Made by a program: the position numbers and the translations under genes. Under the pieces are notes generated by a model. It did not search any database, was not told the DNA's origin, and worked only from the letters and a program-made list of their open reading frames with translations. 64,000 nucleotides of DNA from the NCBI RefSeq assembly GCF_006346395.1, contig NZ_VDMS01000001.1, positions 2,294,001 to 2,358,000 of the forward strand, given 5' to 3'. This document shows, one piece after another, positions 26,204-34,904 of this stretch (positions within the stretch are counted from its first letter, which is position 1; every line of letters starts with the position of its first letter). Source of the stretch: Nocardioides plantarum. Its GTDB lineage: Bacteria; Actinomycetota; Actinomycetes; Propionibacteriales; Nocardioidaceae.

Positions 26204-27670
26204 ATGACCGGACCCGACCGTCTCGACGACCTGCTCGCCCCCGCCCATCGCAACCTCCTCGTCGGCGGCACCTGGCGCGAGGCCGACGACGGCCGTCGCT
26301 TCGAGGTCGTCGACCCCGCCGACGGGTCGGTCCTGACGACCGTGGCCGACGGCTCGCCCGACGAGGCCGTCGAGGCGCTCGACGCCGCCGTCGCGGCGCA
26401 GGCCGACTGGGCGGCGACCGCGCCGCGCGAGCGGGGCGAGATCCTGCGCCGGACGTGGCAGCTGCTGCAGGACCGTGCCGACGACGTCGCGCTGCTGATG
26501 AGCCTCGAGATGGGCAAGCCGGTCGCCGAGGCGAGGGGTGAGGTGGCCTACGGCTCGGAGTTCTTCCGCTGGTACGCCGAGGAGGCCGTCCGCATCCACG
26601 GCCGCTGGATGCACAACCCGGCCGGTGGCTCCCGGCTGCTCACGATCAAGAAGCCCGTCGGGCCGTGCCTGTTCGTCACGCCGTGGAACTTCCCGCTCGC
26701 GATGGGCACCCGCAAGATCGGGCCGGCCATCGCCGCGGGCTGCACGATGGTGGTCAAGCCGGCCGCGAGCACGCCCCTGACGATGCTGCTGCTGGCCACG
26801 CTGCTCGAGGAGGCCGGCCTGCCGCCGGGGGTGCTCAACGTCGTGCCCACCACCCGCGACAAGGGCCTCAGCGAGACCCTCCAGGCCGACGACCGGCTCC
26901 GCAAGGTGTCGTTCACCGGGTCCACCGCCGCCGGCCGGGTGCTGGTGCGCCAGAGCGCCGAACAGCTGCAGCGGGTGAGCATGGAGCTCGGCGGCAACGC
27001 CCCGTTCGTCGTGTTCGCCGACGCCGACCTCGACGCCGCCGTCGAGGGCGCGATGCTCGCCAAGATGCGCAACATGGGCGAGGCCTGCACCTCCGCCAAC
27101 CGCTTCCTGGTGCACGCCGACGTCGCCGAGGAGTTCGGCGCCAAGCTGGCCGCCAGGATGGGGGCGCTGAGGGTCGGACGCGGCCAGGACGACGGCGTCG
27201 ACGTCGGTCCGCTGATCGACGAGAAGGCGGTCGAGTCGGTGGCGCAGCTGGTGACCGACGCGGTCCACGACGGTGCGCGGGTGCTCGTGGGGGGAGACGC
27301 CCCCGACGGGCCCGGTTTCTTCTACAACCCGACCGTCCTGGTCGACGTACCGGCCGACTCGGCGATCAACGTTGCGGAGATCTTCGGTCCCGTCGCCCCG
27401 ATCACGACGTTCACGACCGACGAGGAGGCGGTCGCCGCGGCCAACGCCACCGAGTACGGCCTCGCGTCCTACGTCTACACCCGCGACCTGGCCCGCACGA
27501 TCAAGGTCGCCGAGGCGCTCGAGTTCGGCATGGTCGGGGTCAACACCGGTCTGGTCTCCAACCCGGCGGCGCCGTTCGGCGGCATGAAGGCCAGCGGGTT
27601 CGGCCGTGAGGGCGGCTTCGAGGGCATCGAGGAGTACCTCGAGACGACGTACGTCGCCCTGCCGGTCTGA
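26204..27670 (+). CDS. gabD: NAD(P)-dependent succinate-semialdehyde dehydrogenase family protein
   Basis: 488 residues of the aldehyde dehydrogenase superfamily. Visible are the cofactor-site VTPWNFPLA, the FTGSTAAGR turn, the general base Glu in SMELGGNAPF, the nucleophile Cys in GEACTSANR, and PFGGMKASGFGREGG near the end. The pattern is closest to GabD-type succinate-semialdehyde dehydrogenases, which finish GABA breakdown by making succinate; other semialdehydes are possible. ATG 26204 matches the conserved N-terminus (NLLVGGTWREADDG). No GABA aminotransferase is adjacent. Confidence 0.88.
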   Translation: MTGPDRLDDLLAPAHRNLLVGGTWREADDGRRFEVVDPADGSVLTTVADGSPDEAVEALDAAVAAQADWAATAPRERGEILRRTWQLLQDRADDVALLMSLEMGKPVAEARGEVAYGSEFFRWYAEEAVRIHGRWMHNPAGGSRLLTIKKPVGPCLFVTPWNFPLAMGTRKIGPAIAAGCTMVVKPAASTPLTMLLLATLLEEAGLPPGVLNVVPTTRDKGLSETLQADDRLRKVSFTGSTAAGRVLVRQSAEQLQRVSMELGGNAPFVVFADADLDAAVEGAMLAKMRNMGEACTSANRFLVHADVAEEFGAKLAARMGALRVGRGQDDGVDVGPLIDEKAVESVAQLVTDAVHDGARVLVGGDAPDGPGFFYNPTVLVDVPADSAINVAEIFGPVAPITTFTTDEEAVAAANATEYGLASYVYTRDLARTIKVAEALEFGMVGVNTGLVSNPAAPFGGMKASGFGREGGFEGIEEYLETTYVALPV

Positions 27671-27715
27671 GCCGGTCTGACAGCCGGTCTGATCGAGCCG
27701 CCGTAGGGTCGCCGG

Positions 27716-28657
27716 ATGAGGTGGGCGGTCGGGACGGTGCTGCTGTGCCTCGTCGCGGCGTGCTCGTCCGGGGAGCCGGCCACCAGCCCGTCGGTCGACG
27801 CCCCGTCGACGACGTCGACGACATCGGCTCCAACCGCGGTCGCCACCCCCGAGCCCACCGAGACGGCGCCGCCCCCGCCGACCCCGACGCGCGACCCGCT
27901 GGCCGACCTGGTCGAGGGCATCGAGGTCGAGGACGGGCCGGTCCTCGGCGCCGACATCAGCTGGCCGCAGTGCCCGCCCGGCCTGGGCATCCCCGAGAAG
28001 CGGTCCAGCGGCCAACCGCTGCCGGTGGCCGAGGCGCGCTACGTCGTCGTCGGGCTCACCAACGGCCCCGGGTTCCGTCCCAACCCCTGCCTGGCCGACC
28101 AGGTCGCCCACGTCCGGCAGCGCGGGCAGCTGATCTCGGCGTACGCCGTGGCGTCCTTCCCCGAGGCCGAGCGGGTCGCCCGGCACGGCCAGGACGGGCC
28201 GTACGACGGCGCGACGCGGCTCGGGACGCTGGCCAACACCGGCTACCAGCAGGCGCTCTTCAACGTGCGGTCGATGAAGGCCGCCGGGCTGCGGACGCCC
28301 GTGGTGTGGATCGACGTCGAGCCGGTCCCGAAGTTCGACTGGAGCAGTGACGTGGTGGCCAACGCCGCGGTGGTCGCCGGCGTGGCGCGGGGCTACGAGG
28401 ACGCCGGGTTCCGGATCGGCGTCTACTCGACGCCTGCGCTGTGGGACGCGGTGGTGGGCGACCTCGAGCTCGGCGTGCCCGAGTGGCGCGCCGCGGGTCA
28501 CACGTCGCGCGACGAGGCCCTGTCGAGGTGCGGCGACGACCACGTGATCCAGGGCGGCGAGGCGGTGATGGGGCAGTGGGTGGAGTCGCGCCGCGACCAG
28601 AACCTCACCTGCCCGGGGATCTCCGCGGACCTGGCGGCGTGGTTCCACCACTACTGA
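27716..28657 (+). CDS. Lipoprotein with GH25-like TIM-barrel domain
   Basis: 313 residues: lipobox VAACS, a long Ser/Thr/Pro linker to about residue 65, then a barrel that starts LGADISWPQCPPG and contains VVWIDVEPVP. The acidic residues on these strands are positioned as in GH25 muramidases and their DUF1906-like relatives. It may bind or cut peptidoglycan, but the full GH25 active site is not certain. It overlaps the convergent gene downstream by 53 bases. Confidence 0.8.
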   Translation: MRWAVGTVLLCLVAACSSGEPATSPSVDAPSTTSTTSAPTAVATPEPTETAPPPPTPTRDPLADLVEGIEVEDGPVLGADISWPQCPPGLGIPEKRSSGQPLPVAEARYVVVGLTNGPGFRPNPCLADQVAHVRQRGQLISAYAVASFPEAERVARHGQDGPYDGATRLGTLANTGYQQALFNVRSMKAAGLRTPVVWIDVEPVPKFDWSSDVVANAAVVAGVARGYEDAGFRIGVYSTPALWDAVVGDLELGVPEWRAAGHTSRDEALSRCGDDHVIQGGEAVMGQWVESRRDQNLTCPGISADLAAWFHHY

Positions 28658-29423
28658 GCTCCCCGACCCGGGCCACCGCCTCCTCCGTGCGGGGGCACAC
28701 CCACACGACGTCGCCGGCGACCTGGCGCACCTCGAGGGGATGGGTGGTGGGGTGGGCCGGGCACACCGGCCAGTTGGTCGGCCGCCGGAGGCCCGGCAGC
28801 TCCTCGACGACCCACTCGTGCACCTGGTCGGCGAGGCGCTCGAGCTCGTCGGCCGGCGTCTGGTCGTCGGTGCCGGGGTGGATCATCCAGCTGCCGGACG
28901 GGAAGTCGAGGTGGACGGCGTGCGGGGACTCCCACGACGGGGGCCCGGGGCTGATCGCGAACTGCTCCTCCAGACCCAGGCCGAGGGTGCGCACGTCGTC
29001 GAGCACGAGCGCCAGGAGCTCGCGCAGGCCCTCGAGGCCGACGGTGCTGCCGGGATCCGGCCGCTCGGGGATGTCGAGCTCGCGCAGGGTGTCGAGGAGC
29101 ACCGGCCCCACCGTGGAGCGGGGCGCCCCCGACGGCAGCCCGGCCAGGGCGCGCAGCGACGGGGTGTCGAGACCGGCCACCAGGCAGTCGACGGCTGCCT
29201 GGACGACCTCCGCGGTGTGGCGGTGGGCCAGGAGCCAGGCGGACTCGGTCTCGTCACGCCACTGCCGGGCGGTGTGGGCCAGGTACGCCGCCGCCTCGTC
29301 GCTCGTCTGTCCGGTCACCCGGACAGCGTGCCCGGCGGCGACCACGGCCGCACCCGAGTTGTGCCGGAGCCGTCGGTGCCACCAGCGGGGGCGCCGCTGA
29401 CCGCGGACGGCCAGGTAGCTCAC
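28605..29423 (-). CDS. Uncharacterised helical protein with C-terminal CPxH-type segment
   Basis: 272 residues from GTG 29423, which overlaps the DinB stop (GTGA), favouring this start; GTG 29318 is an alternative. The middle is helical. The C-terminal 60 residues (VCPAHPTTHPLEVRQVAGDV, then VWVCPRTEEAVA) resemble a degenerate zinc ribbon with two cysteines and histidines. I do not recognise the family. Coupling to the DinB gene suggests one operon. Confidence 0.7.
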   Translation of the reverse strand: MSYLAVRGQRRPRWWHRRLRHNSGAAVVAAGHAVRVTGQTSDEAAAYLAHTARQWRDETESAWLLAHRHTAEVVQAAVDCLVAGLDTPSLRALAGLPSGAPRSTVGPVLLDTLRELDIPERPDPGSTVGLEGLRELLALVLDDVRTLGLGLEEQFAISPGPPSWESPHAVHLDFPSGSWMIHPGTDDQTPADELERLADQVHEWVVEELPGLRRPTNWPVCPAHPTTHPLEVRQVAGDVVWVCPRTEEAVARVGELSSGGTTPPGPRRSPGR

Positions 29424-29932
29424 GTCGGGCCCGGCTCCCGGGCCGCCAGGACCAGCTCGCGCAGGACGTCGGCGTGCCCGCAGTGCTGCGCCAGCTCGCG
29501 CAGGGCGTGCAGGTAGACCCAGCGCAGCGGCAGCGGGCCCCGGCGGTTGCCGGTGACCTCGTCGTCGATCCCGAGGCCCGCCGCGGCGGCCCGCGAGGCC
29601 GCACAGGTCCGGCGGTAGTCGGCCCGCACCGACTCGATGGTGTCGTCGTCCCCGAGCCGGAACGACTCGTCCGGGTCGGCGGGACAGCCGATCTCGGCGC
29701 GGGAGCGCGCGGTGATGGCCTCGTCGAACCACACCTGCTCGACGAACGCGGCGTGCTTGACCAGCCCGAGCAGGGTGGTGGCCGACGGGACCAGCCGCCG
29801 GCGGGCCTCCTCCTCGGTCAGGTCGTCGAGGCAGTCGTGCAGCGCCCGGCGGTGGTCGTCCAGGAACAGCTCGAGCTGGTCACGCAGCGGCGCGGCGAAG
29901 CTCTCGGGGTCATGGCTGGAACGCTCGGTCAC
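29420..29932 (-). CDS. DinB/DUF664-family protein
   Basis: 170 residues forming the four-helix DinB bundle: QLELFLDDHRRALHDCLDDL, TTLLGLVKHAAFVEQVWFDE and LRELAQHCGHADVLRELV carry the three metal-binding His positions of the YfiT/DUF664 group. Related enzymes are thiol-dependent (mycothiol or bacillithiol) transferases, but the reaction of DUF664 members is unknown. The start is GTG. It is translationally coupled to the gene downstream. Confidence 0.88.
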   Translation of the reverse strand: MTERSSHDPESFAAPLRDQLELFLDDHRRALHDCLDDLTEEEARRRLVPSATTLLGLVKHAAFVEQVWFDEAITARSRAEIGCPADPDESFRLGDDDTIESVRADYRRTCAASRAAAAGLGIDDEVTGNRRGPLPLRWVYLHALRELAQHCGHADVLRELVLAAREPGPT

Positions 29933-29941
29933 GGGGCGACC

Positions 29942-31315
29942 CTAGTGAGACGGAGCCTCGAGCGGGTCGTCGGCGACCCGGTGTGGATCGACGATGGTGG
30001 TGCGGGCGTGGTCGCGGAGGTAGTGGAACCCGTGGGGGTCGGTCCACAGGAACTGTCGGGTGTCGAGGCGCCGGTAGGTCCACGGGGTGTGGGTTTTCAG
30101 TCGGTGGTGATGTCGGCACAGGGGGGCGAGGTTGTGGGTGCAGGTCGCCCCGCCTTGGCCGGGTTCGGTCGACCAGGCGTCGATGTGGTCGAGGTCGCAG
30201 CGTCGCGAGGGTCGGGTGCAGAAGGGGAACACGCAGGTGGGGTGGAGGAGCTGGGTCTGCTCGCGTAGCCGGTGGGGGATGGCGTAGGACTCGGTGTGGA
30301 GGTCCTCGTTGAGGTCGAGGACGGGCTTGACGGTGACGTGGGTGTCGGTGCGGGCCAGCCAGTCGCGGACCTGCTGGGCGAGCATGGCGTGGCGGGTGGT
30401 GTCGTTGAGGGCGACGGGGTCCAGGCCGAGCAGTCCGAGGTCGGTCAGGTGCAGGTAGAGCACGGCCTGCTTGGACGGTGCGGGCGCCTCGGCACCGTTG
30501 AGCAGGGCGAGGGCTTGGGCGGGGTCGGCCAGGACCCCCAACGCGCGGGCGCGGCGTACGTCGAGGCCGGTGTCGTCGCCGGCGGCCTTGAGGGCTGCAG
30601 CGACGTGGGTGAGGGTCTGGTGGAGGTCGTGGAGGTCTTTCCAGTCCCCGCGGGCGAACAGCTCGGCGGTGCCGTCGGGTTGGGCGTCACCGTGGAAGCG
30701 GACCTCGTGGGACTCGGTGGCGCAGGCTTGGTCGGCCTCGCGGGCCTCGGCGTGCAGCAGGGTCATGGCTCGTTCCACGACCTGGTCCAGGGTGACGGTG
30801 CCGATGGTGCCGACCACGGGGGCGATCTGGTCATCGACGTAGGCCACCACATCGGCCGGGGCGGCCAGCACAGCCTCAGCGACCCGACGCGCCCGCCACG
30901 CGGGGACCTCACCACCGGTCACACGCGCCCAGGTCCGGGGCAGGCGGTGGTGCAGGATCAACGCGTCACGGATCAGGCGTTTGCCGGCGGCGGTGGACAT
31001 CTTGTTGGCCGCAGCGAACGCCGCGGGGGCATCCCAGGCCACCGGGGGGATGCCGCACCACTCGACCAGCTCCTCAGCCGCGGGGTCGGTGGGGTCCAGG
31101 GCCAGGGCGGTGCCGTCGACCTCGCTGTAGGCCACGCCAGTGGCCGTGGTGATCTGCCACCCCTCACCACCCTCGAGGACGGGGTGGGCGTGAGCCCACT
31201 CCACGGCTAGCTCCATGATCCGGGCTTCGGCGGCCTCGGCCGCAGCGCGGGCACGGCGGACCTCGTCGAGCAGCAGCGCCGGGGTCACGGCGGTGTCGGC
31301 GAGGGCGGCGGGCAT
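29942..31315 (-). CDS. DUF222 / HNH endonuclease-domain protein (13E12 repeat family)
   Basis: 457 residues. The DUF222 helical region fills most of the protein, and the C-terminal HNH module (about 373-407) reads CDLDHIDAW ... THNLAPLCRHHHRLKTH, with a further Cys pair (CVFPFC) upstream for zinc. The family is very abundant in Actinomycetota and is equated with the mycobacterial 13E12 repeats; its role is unclear (DNA nicking, mobility or repair). A LexA-type box lies 15-29 bases before ATG 31315, so damage induction is likely. Confidence 0.92.
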   Translation of the reverse strand: MPAALADTAVTPALLLDEVRRARAAAEAAEARIMELAVEWAHAHPVLEGGEGWQITTATGVAYSEVDGTALALDPTDPAAEELVEWCGIPPVAWDAPAAFAAANKMSTAAGKRLIRDALILHHRLPRTWARVTGGEVPAWRARRVAEAVLAAPADVVAYVDDQIAPVVGTIGTVTLDQVVERAMTLLHAEAREADQACATESHEVRFHGDAQPDGTAELFARGDWKDLHDLHQTLTHVAAALKAAGDDTGLDVRRARALGVLADPAQALALLNGAEAPAPSKQAVLYLHLTDLGLLGLDPVALNDTTRHAMLAQQVRDWLARTDTHVTVKPVLDLNEDLHTESYAIPHRLREQTQLLHPTCVFPFCTRPSRRCDLDHIDAWSTEPGQGGATCTHNLAPLCRHHHRLKTHTPWTYRRLDTRQFLWTDPHGFHYLRDHARTTIVDPHRVADDPLEAPSH

Positions 31316-31329
31316 GCCCCAAGAATACT

Positions 31330-31344
31330 AGAACATATGTTCGA
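31330..31344 (-). promoter_or_regulatory. LexA-type SOS box upstream of the DUF222/HNH gene
   Basis: The core GAACATATGTTC (31331-31342) is a perfect palindrome fitting the actinobacterial/Bacillus SOS pattern CGAAC-N4-GTTCG, with one flank mismatch (A for C at 31330). It ends 15 bases before the start codon, where LexA would block transcription. Confidence 0.7.
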
Positions 31345-31750
31345 ACAAAAGGGTCTGCGGGATGCTGTGGACAGCCGTGATGAGGCCGGTGTGACTCGAC
31401 CCAAGCCGAGGAGGCGGCCACGTTCGGCGTGGCGGCGGTCGGGCAACGCATCGGCGTTGAACCCCTCGCGCGGCGGACCTGATCCACCTCGTCGAGCACG
31501 TGTCGCGACTCGGGATCGAGCCGATCGCCGCCACGCCCTACAAGCCGACCACGCGGGCCAGGTCCTCACGGAACACCCCCGACCAATCCCCCGGGAGTCA
31601 CCTACCTCGGCAACGACAGACCCCCCTGGACCTCGACCCCAGAACCCCGAACCATCACCAAAGTCCTGACGGAGCACGTGTCAACGATGTCTTGAGGCAG
31701 GACGGTCACCGATGTCTCGAGACATCGCACGGACGTGCCAGGCTGGCGGG
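31345..31750. other. Gene-free, degenerate stretch
   Basis: No ORF here has coding bias sustained over its length. A broken frame around 31420-31560 includes LIHLVEHVSRLGIEPIA-like residues interrupted by a stop, suggesting gene decay. At the right end, TCAACGATGTCTTGAGGCA (31681-31699) and TCACCGATGTCTCGAGACA (31706-31724) are near-direct repeats, the second containing the 16-base palindrome GATGTCTCGAGACATC. From memory, similar words occur at the edges of IS481-type elements in actinobacteria. No transposase is present. Confidence 0.45.
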
Positions 31751-32062
31751 ATGGACGTCAGCGACCTGGTCACGATCGTGCTCGTGGTGCTCGGCGGGCT
31801 GTTCCTGCTGGGGGTCGCGGTCATCGTGTTCGTGATGGTGAGGTACCGCGTGCCCCCGCGGGGACTGGTGGCGATGGTCGGCGCGCTCGTCTACCTCGCG
31901 AGCCCGGTCGACGTACTGCCTGAGATCGTGCTCGGGCCGCTGGGTCTGGTGGACGACGCCGGGGTCGTGGCGGTCGTCGGGATCTGGGTCTACAAGCTGG
32001 TCCAGGCCCGCAAGATCCTGCGCGACGCGGGCGTCGGACGGCGTCCGGGACCGACGGCCTGA
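31751..32062 (+). CDS. DUF1232 (YkvA-like) membrane protein
   Basis: 103 residues. One N-terminal transmembrane helix (about 5-30) is followed by the DUF1232 core, PRGLVAMVGALVYLASPVDV, then LPEIVLGPLGLVDDAGVVA, in which the YxxSPxDxxPe pattern defines the family. Its function is unknown; members are often linked to membrane homeostasis. The start is ATG 31751, just after the repeat-bearing degenerate stretch. Confidence 0.88.
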   Translation: MDVSDLVTIVLVVLGGLFLLGVAVIVFVMVRYRVPPRGLVAMVGALVYLASPVDVLPEIVLGPLGLVDDAGVVAVVGIWVYKLVQARKILRDAGVGRRPGPTA

Positions 32063-32089
32063 GGCCCGGCCCTCGCTGCCCGGGCCGTC

Positions 32090-33082
32090 CTAGACCGACG
32101 CGAGCAGCGCCACGAGCCCGCGGCGCGAGCAGAGCCCGAGCTTGCGGTAGACCCGCGACAGGTTGCCCTCGACAGCCTTGACCGTCACGCCCAGCTGCTC
32201 GGCGATCTGCCGGTTGCCCAGGCCCTCGACGGCGAGCAGCGCGACGCGGCGCTCGGCGGCAGTGAGCACGGCCAGCGCCTCGGCCCCGGCCCGGTCGGGG
32301 ACCTCGCCCATCCGGTCGAGCAACCGCCGCACGCGGCTCTGCAGGGGCCACAGGTCCTCGCTCGCGGCGTACGCCTCGGCGGAGCGGAGCAGGGCGACCG
32401 CCGCGTCGCGGTCACCGTCGAGGAGCCGCAGGCCGGCCAGGTCGGTCTCGAGCTGGGCCCGCAGGCGGGTCGCCTCGACGTCGGCGAGCAGGGCCAGCGC
32501 CTCGCACAGCCGCGGCGCGCGCTCGCTGCTCCCGGTGGTCGTCGCGTCGGTGGTGGGGTCGGTGGTGGCGAGCACGCGCAGCGCCAGCGCCACGTCGTAC
32601 GGCGTGCCCGCGGCCCGGGCGAGGTCGTGCTGGGCGTGCGCCAGGGCGAGGGCCTCGGCGCGCTCGCCCTGGCGCACCAGGGCGAGGGCCGCGCCGGCGC
32701 GCCAGGGGAGCAGCAGGTCGTGGGCGGCGCGGGCGCCGTCGACGGCGCGGAACCGCTCGACGGCCAGGTCGGGATCGCCGACGGCCGAGGCGAGCTCGGC
32801 GCGGGCGTGGTGCACCCAGGCGTGGTCACCGGCTGTGGCGAGCTCGTCACCGAGGGCGAGCGCGGGACCGAGGTCGCCCTGGGCCAGGTGGCCCTCGGCG
32901 AGCAGGGCGGCGGCGACGGCCGACCCGTCGGCGTCGAGGTCGCCACCGGCGCGCAACCGGACCAGCTCGCCGACCGCCGCGCGGACGTGGCCGCGCCGCA
33001 TCAGGTCGTGGACCGGTGCGAGCCGGGCCCCCAGCAGCTCGTGCGGGGAGGCCGCGACGGTGAGGAGAAGGAGGGGGACCAT
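32090..33082 (-). CDS. LuxR-family regulator lacking an N-terminal ATPase
   Basis: 330 residues. The C-terminal LuxR HTH (about 265-325) is clear: LTAAERRVALLAVEGLGNRQ, IAEQLGVTVKAVEGNLSRVYRKL. Everything before it is TPR-like helical repeat of the kind found between the ATPase and HTH of LAL regulators, but no Walker motifs exist, and the first 12 residues look like read-in sequence. Starts at ATG 33082 or GTG 33088 lack a ribosome site. Either a truncated LAL regulator or a genuine short form. Confidence 0.75.
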   Translation of the reverse strand: MVPLLLLTVAASPHELLGARLAPVHDLMRRGHVRAAVGELVRLRAGGDLDADGSAVAAALLAEGHLAQGDLGPALALGDELATAGDHAWVHHARAELASAVGDPDLAVERFRAVDGARAAHDLLLPWRAGAALALVRQGERAEALALAHAQHDLARAAGTPYDVALALRVLATTDPTTDATTTGSSERAPRLCEALALLADVEATRLRAQLETDLAGLRLLDGDRDAAVALLRSAEAYAASEDLWPLQSRVRRLLDRMGEVPDRAGAEALAVLTAAERRVALLAVEGLGNRQIAEQLGVTVKAVEGNLSRVYRKLGLCSRRGLVALLASV

Positions 33083-33091
33083 GCGCACAGG

Positions 33092-33727
33092 TTAGGAAGC
33101 GGGCCGCTCCCGCGTCCGACGATTCAGCGAATCCACAGGGAGTGGACCAGTCAGGCCGCGTGGGTCCGGGTCGCGTCCGAGGTGGGCCAGCAGCCGCTCC
33201 GCGGGTCCGGCGTACGGCGGGAGGGGGCGGGGTCGGGCGAACCGCACGTCGCGGTCGTCCTCGTCGACCAGCACCACCGCGACGGCCAGGAGCTCGCGGG
33301 CCAGGTCGGCCGGGATCGGCGTACGCCGCCCGGTGGCCAGGGCGACGTCCCACCCGTGCGTGGCGATCTCGAGCGCCGCGGCGCTGGCGACGACCGCGGT
33401 CGGCACCGGGAGGCCGCCGACGTCGACGACCCCCGGGACCCCCGGGGCGCTCCACGCGCCGAGCAGCCCGCACGCCCGGCTCAGCAGGGTCGCGACCCTG
33501 ACCTCGAGCGCCCGCGTGGGCGGGGTGACGTCGACGGCGCCCGTGGCGCCCTCGGTGAAGGCACCCAGGGCGTCGTCCATGTGGTCGAGGAGCTGGTCGA
33601 GGCTCCACGCGGCGCAGGGCGTGGGGCGGTGCAGGTGCTCGGGGCGCACGTGGAGGAGCGTGCTGCGGGTGTAGCCGAGCGCGCGCTCCAGCAGCTCGAC
33701 CCCCGGCCCGGGCGTCCTGTCGGGCAT
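33092..33727 (-). CDS. TIGR03086-family DinB-like metal-binding protein
   Basis: 211 residues of the mycothiol-dependent maleylpyruvate-isomerase-like DinB group. PTPCAAWSLDQLLDHMDDAL carries the first conserved His region, and ALEIATHGWDVALATGR carries the conserved THxWD-type metal-site motif. The second half, with DVRFARPRPLPPYAGPAERL, matches TIGR03086. The gene starts 11 bases after the sigma factor stop on the same strand, so the two are probably co-transcribed. The substrate is unknown. Confidence 0.85.
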   Translation of the reverse strand: MPDRTPGPGVELLERALGYTRSTLLHVRPEHLHRPTPCAAWSLDQLLDHMDDALGAFTEGATGAVDVTPPTRALEVRVATLLSRACGLLGAWSAPGVPGVVDVGGLPVPTAVVASAAALEIATHGWDVALATGRRTPIPADLARELLAVAVVLVDEDDRDVRFARPRPLPPYAGPAERLLAHLGRDPDPRGLTGPLPVDSLNRRTRERPAS

Positions 33728-33738
33728 GACGGTGGGGA

Positions 33739-34758
<1,020 letters not shown>

Positions 34759-34837
34759 CCCGCTCTCCCGCCGCTGGTCAGTGTGCTCCGACTACCGACC
34801 GCGGTCGACCCCCGAACTCATCGCTCCAGCCCCGGGC

Positions 34838-34904
34838 GGGATAGTCCCTGACGTAAATCAAGGTTCTGGCGCCCGGAACCGTGATTTACGTCAGGGACTA
34901 TCCC
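34838..34904. repeat. 67-base palindromic element, copy 1
   Basis: Arms of 23 bases begin GGGATAGTCCCTGACG at each end and are perfectly complementary. After one mismatch the stem resumes (GGTTC/GAACC) around a 9-base loop, TGGCGCCCG. The right arm supplies the TAG stop of glpD (34900-34898). It shares length, ends and centre with copy 2 at 39568-39634. Probably also a terminator. Confidence 0.9.

Noticed and set aside
26105..28651. An 848-residue leftward open frame
   Set aside because: Antisense to the dehydrogenase and GH25-like genes; no motif and shadow-type composition.
34838..34904. Palindrome considered as an integron attC site or IS200/IS605 end
   Set aside because: The stem is nearly fully symmetrical without the extrahelical bases or core GTT sites of attC, and no integrase or TnpA gene is near either copy.
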